A stretch of 64,000 nucleotides of DNA from Porodaedalea pini (GCA_002794775.1 NBAY01000013.1:62001-126000), one strand, 5' to 3'; counted from the stretch's first letter, positions 1-12,815 are shown. Notes: a model not told the origin generated them from the sequence alone. A program made the numbers and translations.

Positions 1-2
1 TC

Positions 3-3000
3 CCTGAAGACCTTGCTCATCCGACCTACATGTTTGAAGTCCCGGACCCGCCTCCGCCTCCAGCAACCATTCTTAGAAATGCTGATGGCACACTCTTCTG
101 GAGAATAGTCCTTCTACTTGTCTGTTGGCTTCATTTGACGTACCACCTGCCGTTCCGAGGGTGTGATCTCATTTTACAAGTCCTCAAGCTCGTTTTTGGT
201 CTCCTCCAAGCCTTTCCTGATGGCTCGACTCCAATTTTTACTCTCAACTCAACGTTCCGCAAGCTAAACTTTCAAGATACATTCCTAATAATGCCAATGT
301 GTCCAAACTGCCGCTGCATCGTCCCTCATGACTCGCCGCCTTCCACAGTCTGCTCAACTTGTGAAATCCCCTTATTCAGTTGCAAAGATGACTTTCCAGA
401 CATCAAGACTCAAGATCAAGAGATTCTAGTAAAATATGCTTTCAATCCGATCACTATACAGCTAGCCGAACTACTCAGCCGTGAAGGGATGGAAGACCTA
501 TTGGACTCCTGGCGATCACGTGAAACGAAACCTGGCGAAATGCGTGATATCATGGATGGCGAGATCTGGAATACGATCAATGGACCGGATGGTAGGTTTT
601 TTTTTGATAATAGTCCAGATCGCTGGAGCAAGGATGAGCTTCGCATCGCAATAACGCTCGGATTTGATGGGTGAGTTTCATTTTCTTTATTTATTTTCAT
701 AATTACCTACATTTCTGTTTTATTTTGCAGATTCGGCTACCAGCACAGTAAATATGCTGGCACACACTCCTCAGACGCGCTGTCATGCTGCATAGTAAAC
801 CTCCCGATTCAATTCAGGTAAGTAACTCAGTCATTCTCTCCCTTTCTTTTCGTTTTTAATAACCGTACATTAATAGATATCGGCCGCGATACTTGCTGCT
901 CTGCGGCATATTCCCTGGTCCAAAGGCACCCGACAGTGAGCAGACGCAACATATACTGGTCCCTTTCGTGGACGATCTCATTCGTCTGTTCGAGGAAGGC
1001 GTCATCATCATTACGCCCCATTATCCAGAAGGTATGTATTGTCTATCTCTATGGCATGCTATTGCGATGATTATTCATTGTAGGACGTCTTGTTCGTCTC
1101 ATACTCATCGCCGTGTGCTGCGATCACCCGGCACTCTGTCGGGTGTGCGGTTTCGCTGATCATGGACATGCAATGTTTTGCACTCGGTGTAAGGCTCCTC
1201 ACAAAGACTTGGCAACCCCCGCAGGACTAACAGATGGTAATTTCATTTTATTAAGTGAGAATAAGTGATTTTATAGTTTTTACTAGGATTTCCTCCTCGA
1301 ACCGGTGAAGAACAACGCCAGCTCGCTTTCCAGTACCGGACGGCCGATGATGAGGAGAAAGAGGCGCTCTTCAGCGAGCATGGTGCTAGTTACACAGAAC
1401 TAGCGAGGCTTTGCTATTTTGATCCCGTCCGTATGACGGTGATCAATCCGATGCACAACATACTATTAGGTTTGTTTTTTGTCTTTCATTTTTTTTTTTC
1501 GCGCATATGTGAACTCATTAATAACATTTAGGGATCATGAAGTCTCAGTGGCACGACTCTTGGATCAAGACAGACGCTCTGTGTGAGCGTACGAAGCCCG
1601 GGCTTGTACGGCGTGAGCTAGACTTGCTCAATGAATATCTTGGCGAGGAAAGTATTATATTTTATAACTGATCTTTATAAACTAACTTAATATGCTTTGT
1701 CTAGTTCGAAATGCCGTCCTGGGTAGGACGACTCCCCTCCAGCGTTGGCTATCCAGCGGCCGGCTCACTGAGTGCTGACGAATACAAGGGCCTTGCACTC
1801 GCATACCTTCCTGTCATTGTAAGTCGCCTGTCATTTTTCCCCCTGACAGAACACGCGTCGTCTCTGGCTCCTCGCATTTCTAACTAGAGTTTCTTTTAGA
1901 TCCCCTTTGTCTGGTCTGAGTGGCAACCGTTCGCCGCCGAAGAGCACAAGAAGAAACACAAGAAATGGCAGCAAGGACAGAAGCAAGGCAAGACAGACCC
2001 AGAACCGATCATTCGAATGCACGAAGACGACCCCGACAATTTCCTCAAGCTAGCGGCAGCTCTCAAGATCATTCTTGCCCGGTCTGTTCGCTCAGAAGAT
2101 CTTGACGTAGCGAAGCAGCTTTTGGGAGAATACCTCCAGGGATACCTCAAGGTGAACTCAGGAGGATGAGCGCGAGTTTGCACTCTGAATTGTTTCCCTT
2201 CAGATCCACCCGACGGATGTGAAACCCAACTTTCATTGGGTTGTTCACATTTTCAACCAGATAAATGACTATGGTCCCATCTACGGCTTCTGGGCATTCA
2301 CTTACGAGCGTTTAAACAAGATCCTCAAGAGCTACAAGACAAATAACCACAGCGGCGGCGAGATCGAAGTCTCATTCTTCCATGAATTTGCGAGGGACGT
2401 TCGCCTTCGCGAATTCGTTACATCCCTCTCCCATTCTGGAGTCCAGGATGTGCATCCCACACTTTGCAGGGCAGCGCGTCTCTTGCTGGAGACCAACAGT
2501 GACAACCGCGGAACAGTTGCATCACTTGCTCGAGAGCTCGATAAGGCTGCAGCAGATAGTGAGTATTTTTTTTTCTAAATTATAAAAGAAATTATATATT
2601 ACTGAATCTATCTAGTCGACAAACGCTACTCGCTAGGTCCAGGCACCGTTGAACAGCTCACCAACTCCCTCCAAACGAGTCTGGTTGAGTACTACAACCT
2701 GAATCATCGCGAGGCAAACATTTTGGCACCAAATGCAAGACTCCCACTAAATGCAGCTTTGCCGCCAAACTTTTTGACTGACCGCGCAGAGCTCCTTAAG
2801 TACCTTGTGCTGGATGGACACCGTATCGTTCCGTCTTCAGACACTTATCACGTGCCTAACTCAATCATCCAGAGCCGCTTCAATGGGCAGCAGTACGTCG
2901 GGCAAGTCACAAAAATCCTCAAGCACACCCAGCGGCTTGTCAGAGGATATGCGACATTGCTACTCGTCCACTGGTTCCGTCCATTACCCGAAGGTGTTAT

Positions 3001-3368
3001 TAATACTGCTATATGGGATAAATAGTGAGTCTTTTCGTAATCCCAAACCTCTTTTGGACCGCACAGCTCAATATACTCAATTTAGTCCACAACTTGAAGT
3101 TGGATTCTTTGAATTCGATTCATATCTGCGTAAAATGGATAATAGACCACCTTCCTTAATCCTGCCACATGCCATCATCTCACAAGCCTGTCGCATCCAG
3201 ATCGAGGTTCGACCTCCACGCGAGACGGACAATATTGATGAGTTGGAGGACGTTGAGCCTCGCAAGATCTGGGTAACCATTGGATTGACTAGGGTGTGTC
3301 TTTCGGTTCTTCATCCTCACTCATTTACTTGCTGAAACTTCTTACTGCAGGACACTGTAGTTATCTAA
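3..3368 (+). CDS. Tnp2-family (CMC/CACTA) transposase, 5' truncated by window edge
   Basis: Cut-and-paste transposase of the Tnp2 family. The frame is open from base 3, so the N-terminus is missing. The exons read through cleanly with short introns (for example from about 672 to 730 and from 819 to 877). Visible signs are a CPNC...CSTC zinc-binding pair at about 300-370, the block GIFPGPKAP, a Cys/His knuckle (CRVCGFADHG...CTRC), the family signature PMHNILLG at about 1,450, and GFWAFTYERLNK with KTNNH near 2,290-2,350, where Tnp2 proteins carry the distal catalytic region. The C-terminus is rebuilt over two introns and ends at a TAA at 3,366-3,368. I saw no internal stop or frameshift in the visible part, so the copy may be recent. 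It is directly followed by captured host sequence. Confidence 0.85.
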
Positions 3369-3381
3369 AGGCGTAATAGCT

Positions 3382-3918
3382 CGCTCAGTCGCCATACGTG
3401 TTCTTGCGACATCTGCAAACATCGGTCCAGGATTTGACGTCATTGGGCTCTCTCTCTCATTGCATTTGAGCTTGAAAGCTACGATTGCAGACTCAAATGC
3501 GCGTTTTCCGCCAACCATCACGTATTCTGGAGAGGGTGCGGATGAGGTACCGCTCGATCCATACAAAAACTTGTCCACACGAGTCTGCCTATACGTCCTC
3601 CGGTGCCATGACATCTCCTCTTTCCCTGTGTACCTTGTTATCCACGCTCACAATGAAACACCATTCGGCTGCGGACTCGGATCGTCCGGTGCTGCAGTCA
3701 TCGCTGGCGTGCTCCTTGCAAACGCCCTCGCTGAACTCAACCTCTCCATGTCGAGCGCCATCCGGATAACGTCACCGCTGCACTCGTGAGTGGCTTTGTC
3801 GGCTCCTACCTTCGTGAACTCGACGATGATGCGCAGGCGCGCGCCCAGGTTCCATTAAGCGAGGTCTTGCCTGAATATCCTCCGGAAGCTGGAGAGGACT
3901 GGGGGAAGGACCCGCCAC
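3382..3918 (+). pseudogene. homoserine kinase (THR1-type) gene fragment
   Basis: Homoserine kinase phosphorylates homoserine in threonine synthesis. The translated fragment begins with the GHMP-kinase N-terminal motif (VLATSANIGPGFDVIG) and contains the ATP-binding loop GLGSSGAAVIAGV. A different frame then carries ERHPDNVTAALV, SGFVGSYLRELD and [19 protein letters not shown], all typical of fungal Thr1. The frame switch near 3,750 removes roughly ten to fifteen residues that Thr1 proteins normally have. Everything after DWGKDPP, the C-terminal half of the enzyme, is absent. It starts just after the transposase stop, without its own start codon. The copy cannot encode an active kinase; I read it as a host gene fragment captured by the transposon. 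Confidence 0.85.
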
Positions 3919-3919
3919 A

Positions 3920-4066
3920 GTTTACGCTATGCATTGGGCAACCAATCATCGGCACCTTGTCTCAGCATCGCAAGACGGCAAGCTTATCGTCTGGGAGAAA
4001 ATACACGGTTTTATTTCTAATCTACTACATGGGTTCAGATACAGTGTTAGAGTCCAGATCGCATAG
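3920..4066 (+). pseudogene. heterotrimeric G-protein beta subunit fragment (one WD40 blade)
   Basis: In the frame starting at 3,920 the translation is [20 protein letters not shown] followed by KLIVWE. This is the strongly conserved first WD-repeat region of fungal and animal G-beta ([20 protein letters not shown]). The match stops after about 27 residues; the next 20 codons to the TAG at 4,064 are unlike G-beta. The piece joins the homoserine kinase fragment at about 3,918-3,920 but in a different frame, so no fusion protein results. It is far too short to fold as a propeller. I read it as a second captured host gene fragment. Confidence 0.75.
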
Positions 4067-4185
4067 GTGAGCATTCGGTTTCATTCTAGTTGCGTTCTAA
4101 GTTGATAAGTTGAAGAATTAGTTGCAGTTATTGATAATCCAAGGCCTCTTGATTGTTCATATCATGCGAGATAGTGAGTGCGAGC

Positions 4186-4280
4186 AAAAAAAAAAAAGAG
4201 AGAGAAAGAAAGAGAGCGTGCGCGAGCCGGCCCAGACTGTTCCCAACATCTGTGTAGCAGTACCAGCAGCAGCAGCAGCA
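4186..4280 (+). repeat. poly-A/GA purine tract and CAG run
   Basis: An A-run passing into GAGA/GAAA at 4,186-4,218 and a short (CAG)n at about 4,262-4,280. It sits between the captured fragments and the 3' end of the opposing gene. An A-rich tract here could mean an RNA intermediate or just a simple-sequence expansion; nothing decides. Confidence 0.6.
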
Positions 4281-4309
4281 CCCATGTCTTCGAACAACCG
4301 TGCAGTGTG

Positions 4310-5835
4310 TCAGAAAGCAGCGGGGTTGAAGTCCTCGGGATCGGTGAGTTCTAGTTTCTTGAAGGTCTTGTTAGTGTCGTTGATGTGGACCGCCTTCCAA
4401 ACAGGATCGACCATGAATGGGAAAACACGCCATTTGCACTGTGGGATGTATGTGAGCTTGTTGTTGAGGTCCGCGTGCCTAGTCATAGCATGAGAATGCT
4501 TGCGGTTCTCAAGCTCCAGCTCGTCGAGTTGTTTGTAGATGATGTTTAGCTTGTTTATTTAGGTGAGTAATAATTTTCACAGTGATTGGTTTTACTCACT
4601 AACATAGAGCGAAACGCCGGCTTCTTCTCCTCCCAGACGGGCACTTTCTCGATCATGTCCTTTGCAGTAAGGTTGGCTGCTTTTGAGAGCATGGCGTAGT
4701 GCTCCGATCGCGCCTCCTTCACCTTCTCATCCCTCTTTGCGCATTTGGCAGCTTCGGTCTCGTCCTCCTCATCCTTGTCCTCGGAGACGTCCTTGGAATC
4801 GAGACCACTAACACACTCGGTCATGCAGTCGGACTGGAAGATTTCGTCTGGAAGGGAAATGCCGTATTTCGTCTCATACGCGCTCGATTGTTTCATGCGC
4901 TTGAATTTTTTCTGCAGGTCGGACGGTTAGAAAGTAAGTCATTTTTTTATTTGGACTCTTACCTCGCGCTTACGAAGCTTCTGGCAGAGCTTTGACTTGT
5001 GTTTCGCAAGTTTTTTCATCTTCGCAGGAATCGTCTTGTCTGCCTCGCCACGTTTCCGGTTTGTGAAAGTCGTCATTGCGAACGCATGACAGTCCGCCTT
5101 GGTGAACTCTTGGCCTTTGCAAGTGAGTTTCCCTGTATCAACATTCTAAAGAAACAGTTAGCTGACGAATGGAGAATATTGAGTTGCGTACCTCATAGTT
5201 TTGCGCAACAATCTCAGCTGCTCGCTCAATAATTTCTTGGTTCACATGGTATGTTGCTGGCCGGCTGTAATCTGGGACGAACGAGTGTGCAACGTTGACT
5301 GGTACCTCAACTTGATCCTCGTCATCATCATCTCCCTCGTTTTCATCTTCGCTCGAGCTCTTGGTGAGTTTTTGCATCACAAGCCTGACCTTTCTCTATA
5401 GTGATGTTTTGAATATATGCGCTCGGAAAAGCAAAAAAAAAACAAGATACATACCCTAATTTCCTTGCGAGCACTTTGCTGAGCTGGTGTAAGGTCCTCA
5501 TTCGGAACGCCAAGGACCAGGTCGTGTTTCGCTCGTTTTCTAGGCTTGCGGCTGCCATCTCCCTCGTCATCTGCATTGCTCTCCTCATCGTTGATGGCCC
5601 GCTTCAATTTACGGACTTCCTGGACCAGCGTAGCGACCTGTGACTTCAAGACGTCTATCGCTTCGTTTCCGGATGGTGGCAGAGTGTCCTCGCTTGATGG
5701 GATGGCCATGCAAAGCTCTGGGTCGATGAGTGATTCGTCGAATGGCGAACTCCGTCTGTCGGCGGTTTTCTGAGCCCTCCACTGCTGGTACCCAGCAAGG
5801 AAGTCGGGGTCGTACAGGTCAAATGAGTCGGACAT
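4310..5835 (-). CDS. unrecognised acidic, coiled-coil-prone protein
   Basis: Starts with MSDSFDLYDPDFLAGYQQWR at 5,835 and runs through at least five exons to a TGA at 4,310-4,312. After the first intron (about 5,403-5,455) comes a very acidic block (SSSEDENEGDDDDED). Later exons are rich in Lys/Glu, including KMKKLAKHKSKLCQKLRKRE. The end is CKWRVFPFMVDPVWKAVHI...DPEDFNPAAF. A run of hydrophobic residues near residues 55-75 (AIDVLKSQVATLVQEVRKLK) has coiled-coil spacing, and KPRKRAKH may be a nuclear localisation signal. I recognise no domain. It converges on the transposase unit and could be a second transposon gene or an independent host gene; its open frames suggest it is intact. Confidence 0.65.
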
Positions 5836-6774
5836 GAAGCGCAGCAGATGGTTGCACGGTTGGAGAGGTGGGACAGAATGTGGGGCACGCGTTGCGCACT
5901 ACGTAGTACTGGCAGGTGTCATTGGCACGCGTCACGGGACCGCAGTTCATTACAAATTGTACGCTTAATTAGGAAATAAACTGGTTTTGAACCTGAATTT
6001 GGGAAAACTGAAAACATGTGCTTAGCCCGCCTACACATAATATGCATAGACTCTCTACACTAGCTAGTACACAATTTATAGACAATCTATGCAAACTATA
6101 CAATTTATTGTGCTAGCTCTACTAGACTTGCAGGAGTAGGTAGGTGCTGGTCACACTTTCATATGCTAGATTCAAGATAGTGTGGGTATACTATGCAAAC
6201 CGGATTAGGTATGTGATTTATTACCTACCGCACGCCTACACGCGGGTGCAGTAGGACCCGTTGAAACGCAGTGATTCCGACCCTGGCTCCGACGCGTCTC
6301 ATTAAACGCTATTGAAACTCCGCTCCTGAGCCGATCTTGTCTGCCTTTTACGGTTATACCTGTTCAATGAGGACAGCGCAGTCAACGACAGTCATGACAA
6401 TATTATTATTAATATGGTAGCGATCATCTGTATTTTTTTATAGTTTAAATCATTGAAAGAGAGAGTTTTAGTACTACTGAACATGGTAAGCAAGCTGGTG
6501 GTACAAGACTTCAGAAAGTGACCATCACTAGTACCTGTTCGCATGACACGAGCACCATTTTTTTTCTGGCTACAATTCGGCCATACCTGTGAAGCTCTTG
6601 ACCATTTTCTCGAAAAAAAGTGAGAAGCGCTCAAGTCACCTTGATTAATTCCAAATTTGGAAGCTGTTACGTACGCGGACTTGCTTAGTCGACTTCCAGC
6701 GCCGAACGCCTCTTGCCATCCACCGTCAACACCACTTCTCGCAGCTTCACTCAAGACCCTATCCCGATTCAACA
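5836..6774. other. intergenic, divergent promoter region with short inverted motifs
   Basis: No gene seen. The segment lies between the start of the minus-strand gene and the start of RBX1. From 6,029 to 6,250 it is AT-richer and holds several related short motifs in both orientations (GCCTACAC twice; AGCTAG..CACAA against TTGTGCTAGCT around 6,065-6,120). This may be remains of a terminal inverted repeat or a small MITE-like element. The last roughly 200 bases should contain the RBX1 promoter. Confidence 0.5.
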
Positions 6775-7751
<977 letters not shown>

Positions 7752-7983
7752 TGATATTTTCTGATCGCAGACAGGACACAAAGAGGAACCTTTATACGAT
7801 GCACATGGCGAATTTGTCAAACGCGTCTTCGCTTGCTGGTGGCCGCAGTCGACCACAGCCAACCTGGAAGGTATAAATACTATTGTCTGCCTACATTGCA
7901 CCATCGCGTATCTTGTTCTTGACCACCACCTTCTCCTTTGACTAGCACTCACTCGGCCACATCGTCCACCCCAAAAACGCGTA

Positions 7984-8617
7984 ATGCAGTACGACACAAC
8001 AAACGCGAACGACGTGTCGGATGCGTCAAATCAAGCATCTTTTACATCCTCTGAGTCTTCTAATCCCGTTGGACTCGTCAGTGACAGTATGGACGTCGAT
8101 GAGGTGAGCGACTTGAGTGGACTTGGGTGTTGACCGTGTGCCCCATGTCTGACACACGTCATTTGTTCCCCCAGACCCCCAGCGCGTCCACTGGCCCGTA
8201 CGAAGCCCTCACTGTACCAGGAAAGCCACACCTGATCGCGGGACTCAAGTTCGAGGACGATGACTACGAAGAGGACGAGGCGGAGATGAGCTCTGAAAGC
8301 GTGAGTCAACATGTTTGTTCTGTATGTAAAACGAGGCACTCAATGCGTGACGCCCATGCATAGGACGACGATGAGGATGACGAGGTTGAAGAAGGGAATT
8401 CCGTGGTAAGCTCTTCACATCAAAACCTCCTAATTATCATCGAATCACCATATTGTTTACCTCATGAAGGACGTATCTGCTGCAATCTTACTCGACAAGG
8501 TCAGATATCATGCATTTCCTGTATGCGCATTCTCTGACTGTCCTTGATCTCGTTTAGTCCATCGGCGAGGCGGACGACTCTGATGAGGATGATGAGGACT
8601 ACGTTCCGCAGGAATGA
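7984..8617 (+). CDS. small acidic protein of unknown function
   Basis: From the ATG at 7,984 the exons read MQYDTTNANDVSDASNQASF, then a Ser-rich stretch, then TPSASTGPYEALTVPGKPHL, then strongly acidic segments (FEDDDYEEDEAEMSSES, DDDEDDEVEEG) and end SDEDDEDYVPQE* at 8,617. Introns lie near 8,104-8,174, 8,301-8,363, 8,406-8,468 and 8,501-8,557. A frame upstream (7,779-7,870, reading TGHKEEPLYDAHGEFVKRVF then ACWWPQ) splices in phase onto this exon and may be an earlier coding exon, but I could not find its start codon. The tail resembles those of histone chaperones only in composition; I do not assign a function. Confidence 0.6.
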
Positions 8618-8935
8618 GATACTTTTTTGCTGCGTGTTGTACTATCGACATACACGTTTGGTTTTAATATGGGTTTAATACGGCAAATATCATGTTGACG
8701 AGTCCTATCCCGATTTATTGACAATGATCATGTACAAGGTGATCCATTCACTGCACTGATTCCAATAGCATGTTCGAGCAAGCCTGTAATTTTGCGGCCA
8801 ATCAACCACCAACACTATATAAGCTAGCATTTGGCACTCAAACCCGGTCAACCTCAAGGAAGGAGATCCAGGACAGAACTTCAGCTCTATTGGTTAGCAT
8901 TAGGTCCCAAGAATTGCGCCCGCTAAGAAACAGTG
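8618..8935. other. intergenic between convergent genes
   Basis: About 320 bases between the stop codons of the acidic protein gene and CstF-64. Only 3' untranslated sequence is expected. I saw no gene-like reading frame or strong repeat. Confidence 0.5.
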
Positions 8936-10578
8936 TTAGTGGCCTGCCAGCACTTGAGGAAGAATGCTCTTAAGACTGACTAGCATCATGATGGCTTCGC
9001 GCTCGTTGGGCGGAAGATTTGGTATTTGGTCCGCAGGGAGCGACAGCACATGTGTCAGCATCGCCTATAAGGATCACGTTAACTAGTTTGTTGTTCATCC
9101 AACAGGTAGACAAAGCTCTGTACGCACTCTTTGAGCTGGGTCTATATTATCTGGTAGATTTATTTGAGGCGGAGCGGCGACAGCAGGGGCAGGGGCAGGG
9201 GGTGCTGCCACTGGTGCGGGTGCTGGTACTGGCGTAGGCACGGACTGCGGGGGTGGCACGGGCTGCTGAGGCGGAGTCGGCTGATAATAAGGTGTATGCT
9301 GCACTGGTGGAACAGGCGGCTGCATGTTAGGAGGAGGCTGTTGCAATTGCGGAGGGAAAGGCGGATATTGCGATGGCATAGGCGGTGCCTGCATTTGGGG
9401 GATTTGTGAAGTTGCTGCAGCTTGAGGAGGGCGCGGAGGCGTGGATACAGGCCCGACACTCGAATTTGCTTGAGTAGCTGCCAGCATTCTCTTCCGGCGC
9501 AGAATAAATTCAGACTAAGCTGTATGGCACGCGTGACGGACATAACTAACCTGGAGAATTGCCGGGTCGACGATTCTGTTGAGGAGCAGCGATTGGAAGA
9601 AACCGTATGCAGCCTGCGGATGAGCGACAAGGAGTATGCGCGCCTGCTCAGGGTGGTTTATGACGAACGCCTAAGGTAACAACACACACGCAACTCAATG
9701 TGAATCAGACATTTCAAGGGACACGCGTCGGGATCAGCTGCACCTTCATTTGCGCGAGCACTTCAGTAAGTTGTGCTGGATCTATCGTTGCAAGTCTGTG
9801 ACTAATGGCGTCCAAGGCCGTAGTGCCTGGTGGGAGGGGTACGCCCTGCGGCAAGGACTTCAAGAAGTAACCGGGGCCATCGCGCGGCGCCGAGAATGAT
9901 CGGTCATCATGGCCTTCCCGCTTTTCACGCTGCCGCCACTGGGCTCTTGTCTCACCGGCATCGATGATCTCACCGTGCACAGTGGTCTTGCCTTCGAGGT
10001 ACGGGTCTGAGTCTGCAAGGTCGATGCGCAGAGAGCGCCCGCCGCAGTCGGTGTTATTGAGGTTGCGCACAGCCGACGCAGCGGTCTCATGATCTGCAGA
10101 GTCGGTCGAGTAGGGACAGCGTCACACATTTCAATATCGGAAGACGAGATCATGTGGGTTCGGACATGGACGCAGAATCGGACGGTTGGTTAGAAATGGA
10201 TCTGGTTATTGAATTAGTTTGAGAGTCAAAAATAACTACCCGCAAACTCGCAAAACCCATATCCCTTGGGTTTGCCTGTCTCCCTGTCATACACCAGCCT
10301 GAAAAAGCAATGTCACAGACCGTCTTTTAGGGCCGTGGCTATGTCGAACGGTGCAAAAAAACATACCTGAAGCCAACTACTTGCCCGACGGTCTTGAATA
10401 TATCGATGAGTTGCTCCTGAAGCAAACATAAGTCTGAAAGTTGCTAACTCTAAGAAATGAAGCTGCTCACTTCTCCCATCTGGTATGGGACATTTCCGAC
10501 TACAATTGTAGTTTGTTGAGGATCAATGGACCTAACCTCGCGATGAAAGGAGCGCATACCGAAAACGACCTTGCTCAT
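8936..10578 (-). CDS. CstF-64/Rna15-type cleavage stimulation factor subunit 2
   Basis: RNA-binding subunit of the pre-mRNA 3'-end cleavage complex; acts in the nucleus on U/GU-rich downstream elements. Starts MSKVVF at 10,578; small exons then give VGNVPYQMGEEQLIDIFKTV and [20 protein letters not shown], the RNP2 and RNP1 parts of one RRM, continuing HETAASAVRNLNNTDCGGRS. The hinge follows (LPQGVPLPPGTTALDAISHR; HPEQARILLVAHPQAAYGFF; QSLLLNRIVDPAILQRMLA), then a Pro/Gln-rich linker at 9,180-9,430. The C-terminal three-helix domain (MLTHVLSLPADQIPNLPPNE) is reached over an intron at about 9,046-9,105. Length and domain order are normal. It diverges from the bromodomain gene. Confidence 0.93.
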
Positions 10579-10769
10579 CTCGAATACACACAGTATATAT
10601 TCGAACTTGCAAACAATCAAAGTCAATGGCGGTGGCCGTGGTGGCCTTCAAATGTTGGTGGTCAAGAACAGGAGGCAAGCGACGTATTTTTGAACAGTTG
10701 CCTGCGCCACGGATTTTGCCGAGGGCGCGGACATTCTAGACTGCAACAAGTTCAGCCCACGCGAGCGCG
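10579..10769. promoter_or_regulatory. shared divergent promoter, CstF-64 (-) and bromodomain gene (+)
   Basis: Only 191 bases separate the two start codons, so both promoters and both 5' untranslated regions must lie here or overlap. I saw no clear TATA element. Co-regulation is possible but not shown. Confidence 0.55.
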
Positions 10770-12815
10770 ATGCCTCCTGCAAGTCGCGTCACTCGCGGCT
10801 CGCTCGCTGCTGCTGAAGACCTCGCTACTCTAAGCTCTCGAGACCGTCTGATCTTTGCTCAGGCAGTATATGAATATGGCGCAAGGCAGCCAGCATGGGC
10901 TGAAATTGCGAAGCTGCTGTCGAAACACCCGCTCATCTCCAGGCCGAAGAACTTCTTCACTGCGCAATCATGCGTCGCTATATACAACTACTTGATGAAG
11001 GAGGCCGAGCTTGAGCGGTTTGTATTCGATGTGGCTGATGCATGTCTGGATTTTACTGACTCGAAGAAAAGTACGGACTTGTGTGAAGCTAAGAAATGTT
11101 AGTTCGAGGAAGTTCACTTGCACCATTCCATCCCTCCAACCAGCCTAACGTCTGCATCAGCTCCAGTAAATGCTCAGCTCGCTCAGCGTTACTATCGGGA
11201 TCGCGTTATGGAACTTCGGGACGATATTGCTGCCGAGGAAGAGAGATTCAAGTGAGTTTCTATCATGCTAGTCGTTGCGATCGTGTACCTCATATGCGCT
11301 CAGGACTCTAGTTACGGAGATAGAAGAAATACGCGCTGGAAGCTGGGACGAAAAAATACTGTCCAAGATCAATGGAGCAGACGTTCCGCTAGATATATTT
11401 CCCGCAACTCCAACCAAAACAATTAATATTGGTAAGGCTGGTTATCTATTGGAGTCGATGCAGTAGCTTACCATATTTGCACTTCACCAGAAGCCGTGGA
11501 GCCTATGGTATGTTGCTTTGTCTTAGCGTCTATATGAAACTGACTTCTTGGTACTCAGCCAGTCGACGGAGGAGACACGTTTGCGCAAGTGCAACAACCA
11601 GCAGAGGAGGAACAACCGGTAAGAATTCCTTGTCCGAGGGATGAGGATGATGAGGACTCACTACCTGTCGCAGACTGAAACTCCTGGCATACAAGTCACA
11701 GAATCAGACGGTGAAGCACCTATGGATGTGTCATCGCCGGTACGCGCACCCCCGCCGCCACCAGAGTCTTCGCTACGGGAGGAAACTCCAAAAAATCCTG
11801 AGGAGCAAATTGTTGAACCACCGTCTGCTAAATCTGCATCTGCTTCTCCGGTTCCTGAGGTGCAGTCTCCGAAGTCTCCGAAGCAAATGCCCAAAACGCG
11901 ATCTCAAACCCGAAAGGAACCATCAGAGGCTCCTGAAACTCCGGCTGCTACTGAGACTATTGACAAGGAAGAGAAGCAGGTTACGGATAAGCAGGACGAA
12001 CAGGAAGAAGTGCAGAAAGAGGAAATTGAAGAGGTTGTTGGGTCCGTTCAGCACGCAACCCCAGAAGAGGGTACTCCTGAAGGGACTATGTCACACGAAG
12101 GTGAACCTGCGGAACTTAACTCGCATGAATCGACACCCGCTCCTCAAGAAAGGAAGGAGGGTAAGTGTTTGAGTATGATAACTTGTCAATTAAGGTTCAT
12201 GGTGGAACACCAGGCAAACGGAGAGCATCGGACGTTGACGCGACAGATTCTTCAAGAGACAAGAAGCGGCCAAGGGAAGAGTCGGATTCTATGGACAACG
12301 CTGATTCACCAGCGACCCCTTCTGCGATGCCTTCGGGGATCAAAAACACCAAAGGTTCGTCGCAAAAAGCTTCTAAGGTTTACCCGCATTTATGTGGTAC
12401 CCTCAGAACGCAAGCGTTTCCAGAGCGTCATCACCATGTTGCATGCACAGATTACGGCGCACCGTAACGGCACGATATTTCACCACCCTATAAAGCCGTC
12501 AGAGGCTCCGGACTATCAGGACATAGTGAAGCGCCCAATGGACTTGAAGACAATCAAGAATCGGGTGAGGGATGGTCGGATCAGCACGTCGGGCGAGTAT
12601 CAGCGCGACATCTATCTTATGTTTGCGAATTCACTGATGTACAATCGGCCAAACTCTGACATCTATGTGATGGCTGAAGAGGTGAGCTAGTCAAATTTTA
12701 CTGCATTGGCTAAAACATTGACTCGTCGGTGAAAATGTAGATGATGCTTGATAGTGAGGCGGAGATACAAAACTTCCAGCAAACGGAGGCGTACAACCTT
12801 CGAACGCGCAACTAA
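10770..12815 (+). CDS. bromodomain protein of the BRD8/Bdc1 type (NuA4 complex)
   Basis: The N-terminal segment (SSRDRLIFAQAVYEYGARQP, then AWAEIAKLLSKHPLISR) is like the opening region of BRD8/Bdc1. A coiled-coil stretch follows (AQRYYRDRVMELRDDIAAEE), then about 200 residues of Pro/Glu/Ser/Thr-rich linker at 11,640-12,160. The C-terminal bromodomain (about 12,410-12,790) shows FHHPIKPSEAPDY, DIVKRPMDLKTIKNRV and the acetyl-lysine-binding Asn in YNRPNSDIY. The last exon ends NLRTRN* at 12,815. Known BRD8/Bdc1 proteins are NuA4/TIP60 histone acetyltransferase subunits, so a chromatin role is inferred from family. The start at 10,770 is the first ATG in frame. Confidence 0.85.

Larger units (their letters stand above)
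1..5835. mobile_element. CMC/CACTA-type DNA transposon body with captured gene pieces (left end outside window)
   Basis: A Tnp2-type transposase gene open from the first bases is followed directly by fragments of two host genes, then by an opposing unknown gene. I infer one element because the captured pieces start 14 bases after the transposase stop codon. The left terminus lies before the window. I found no convincing right terminus or target-site duplication; 5,890-6,250 holds several short inverted motifs. The right limit given, the start codon of the opposing gene, is only a working limit. Whether that opposing gene belongs to the element is unknown. Confidence 0.55.

Noticed and set aside
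3786..4070. A continuous frame that could be taken as a homoserine kinase/G-beta fusion protein
   Set aside because: The G-beta part is in a different frame from the kinase part, so the open frame reads nonsense after about 3,919.
9095..9630. Long Pro/Gln-rich and Arg/Leu-rich open frames on both strands
   Set aside because: They are frame shadows of the GC-rich, repetitive linker of CstF-64; only the frame flanked by RRM, hinge and C-terminal domain makes sense.
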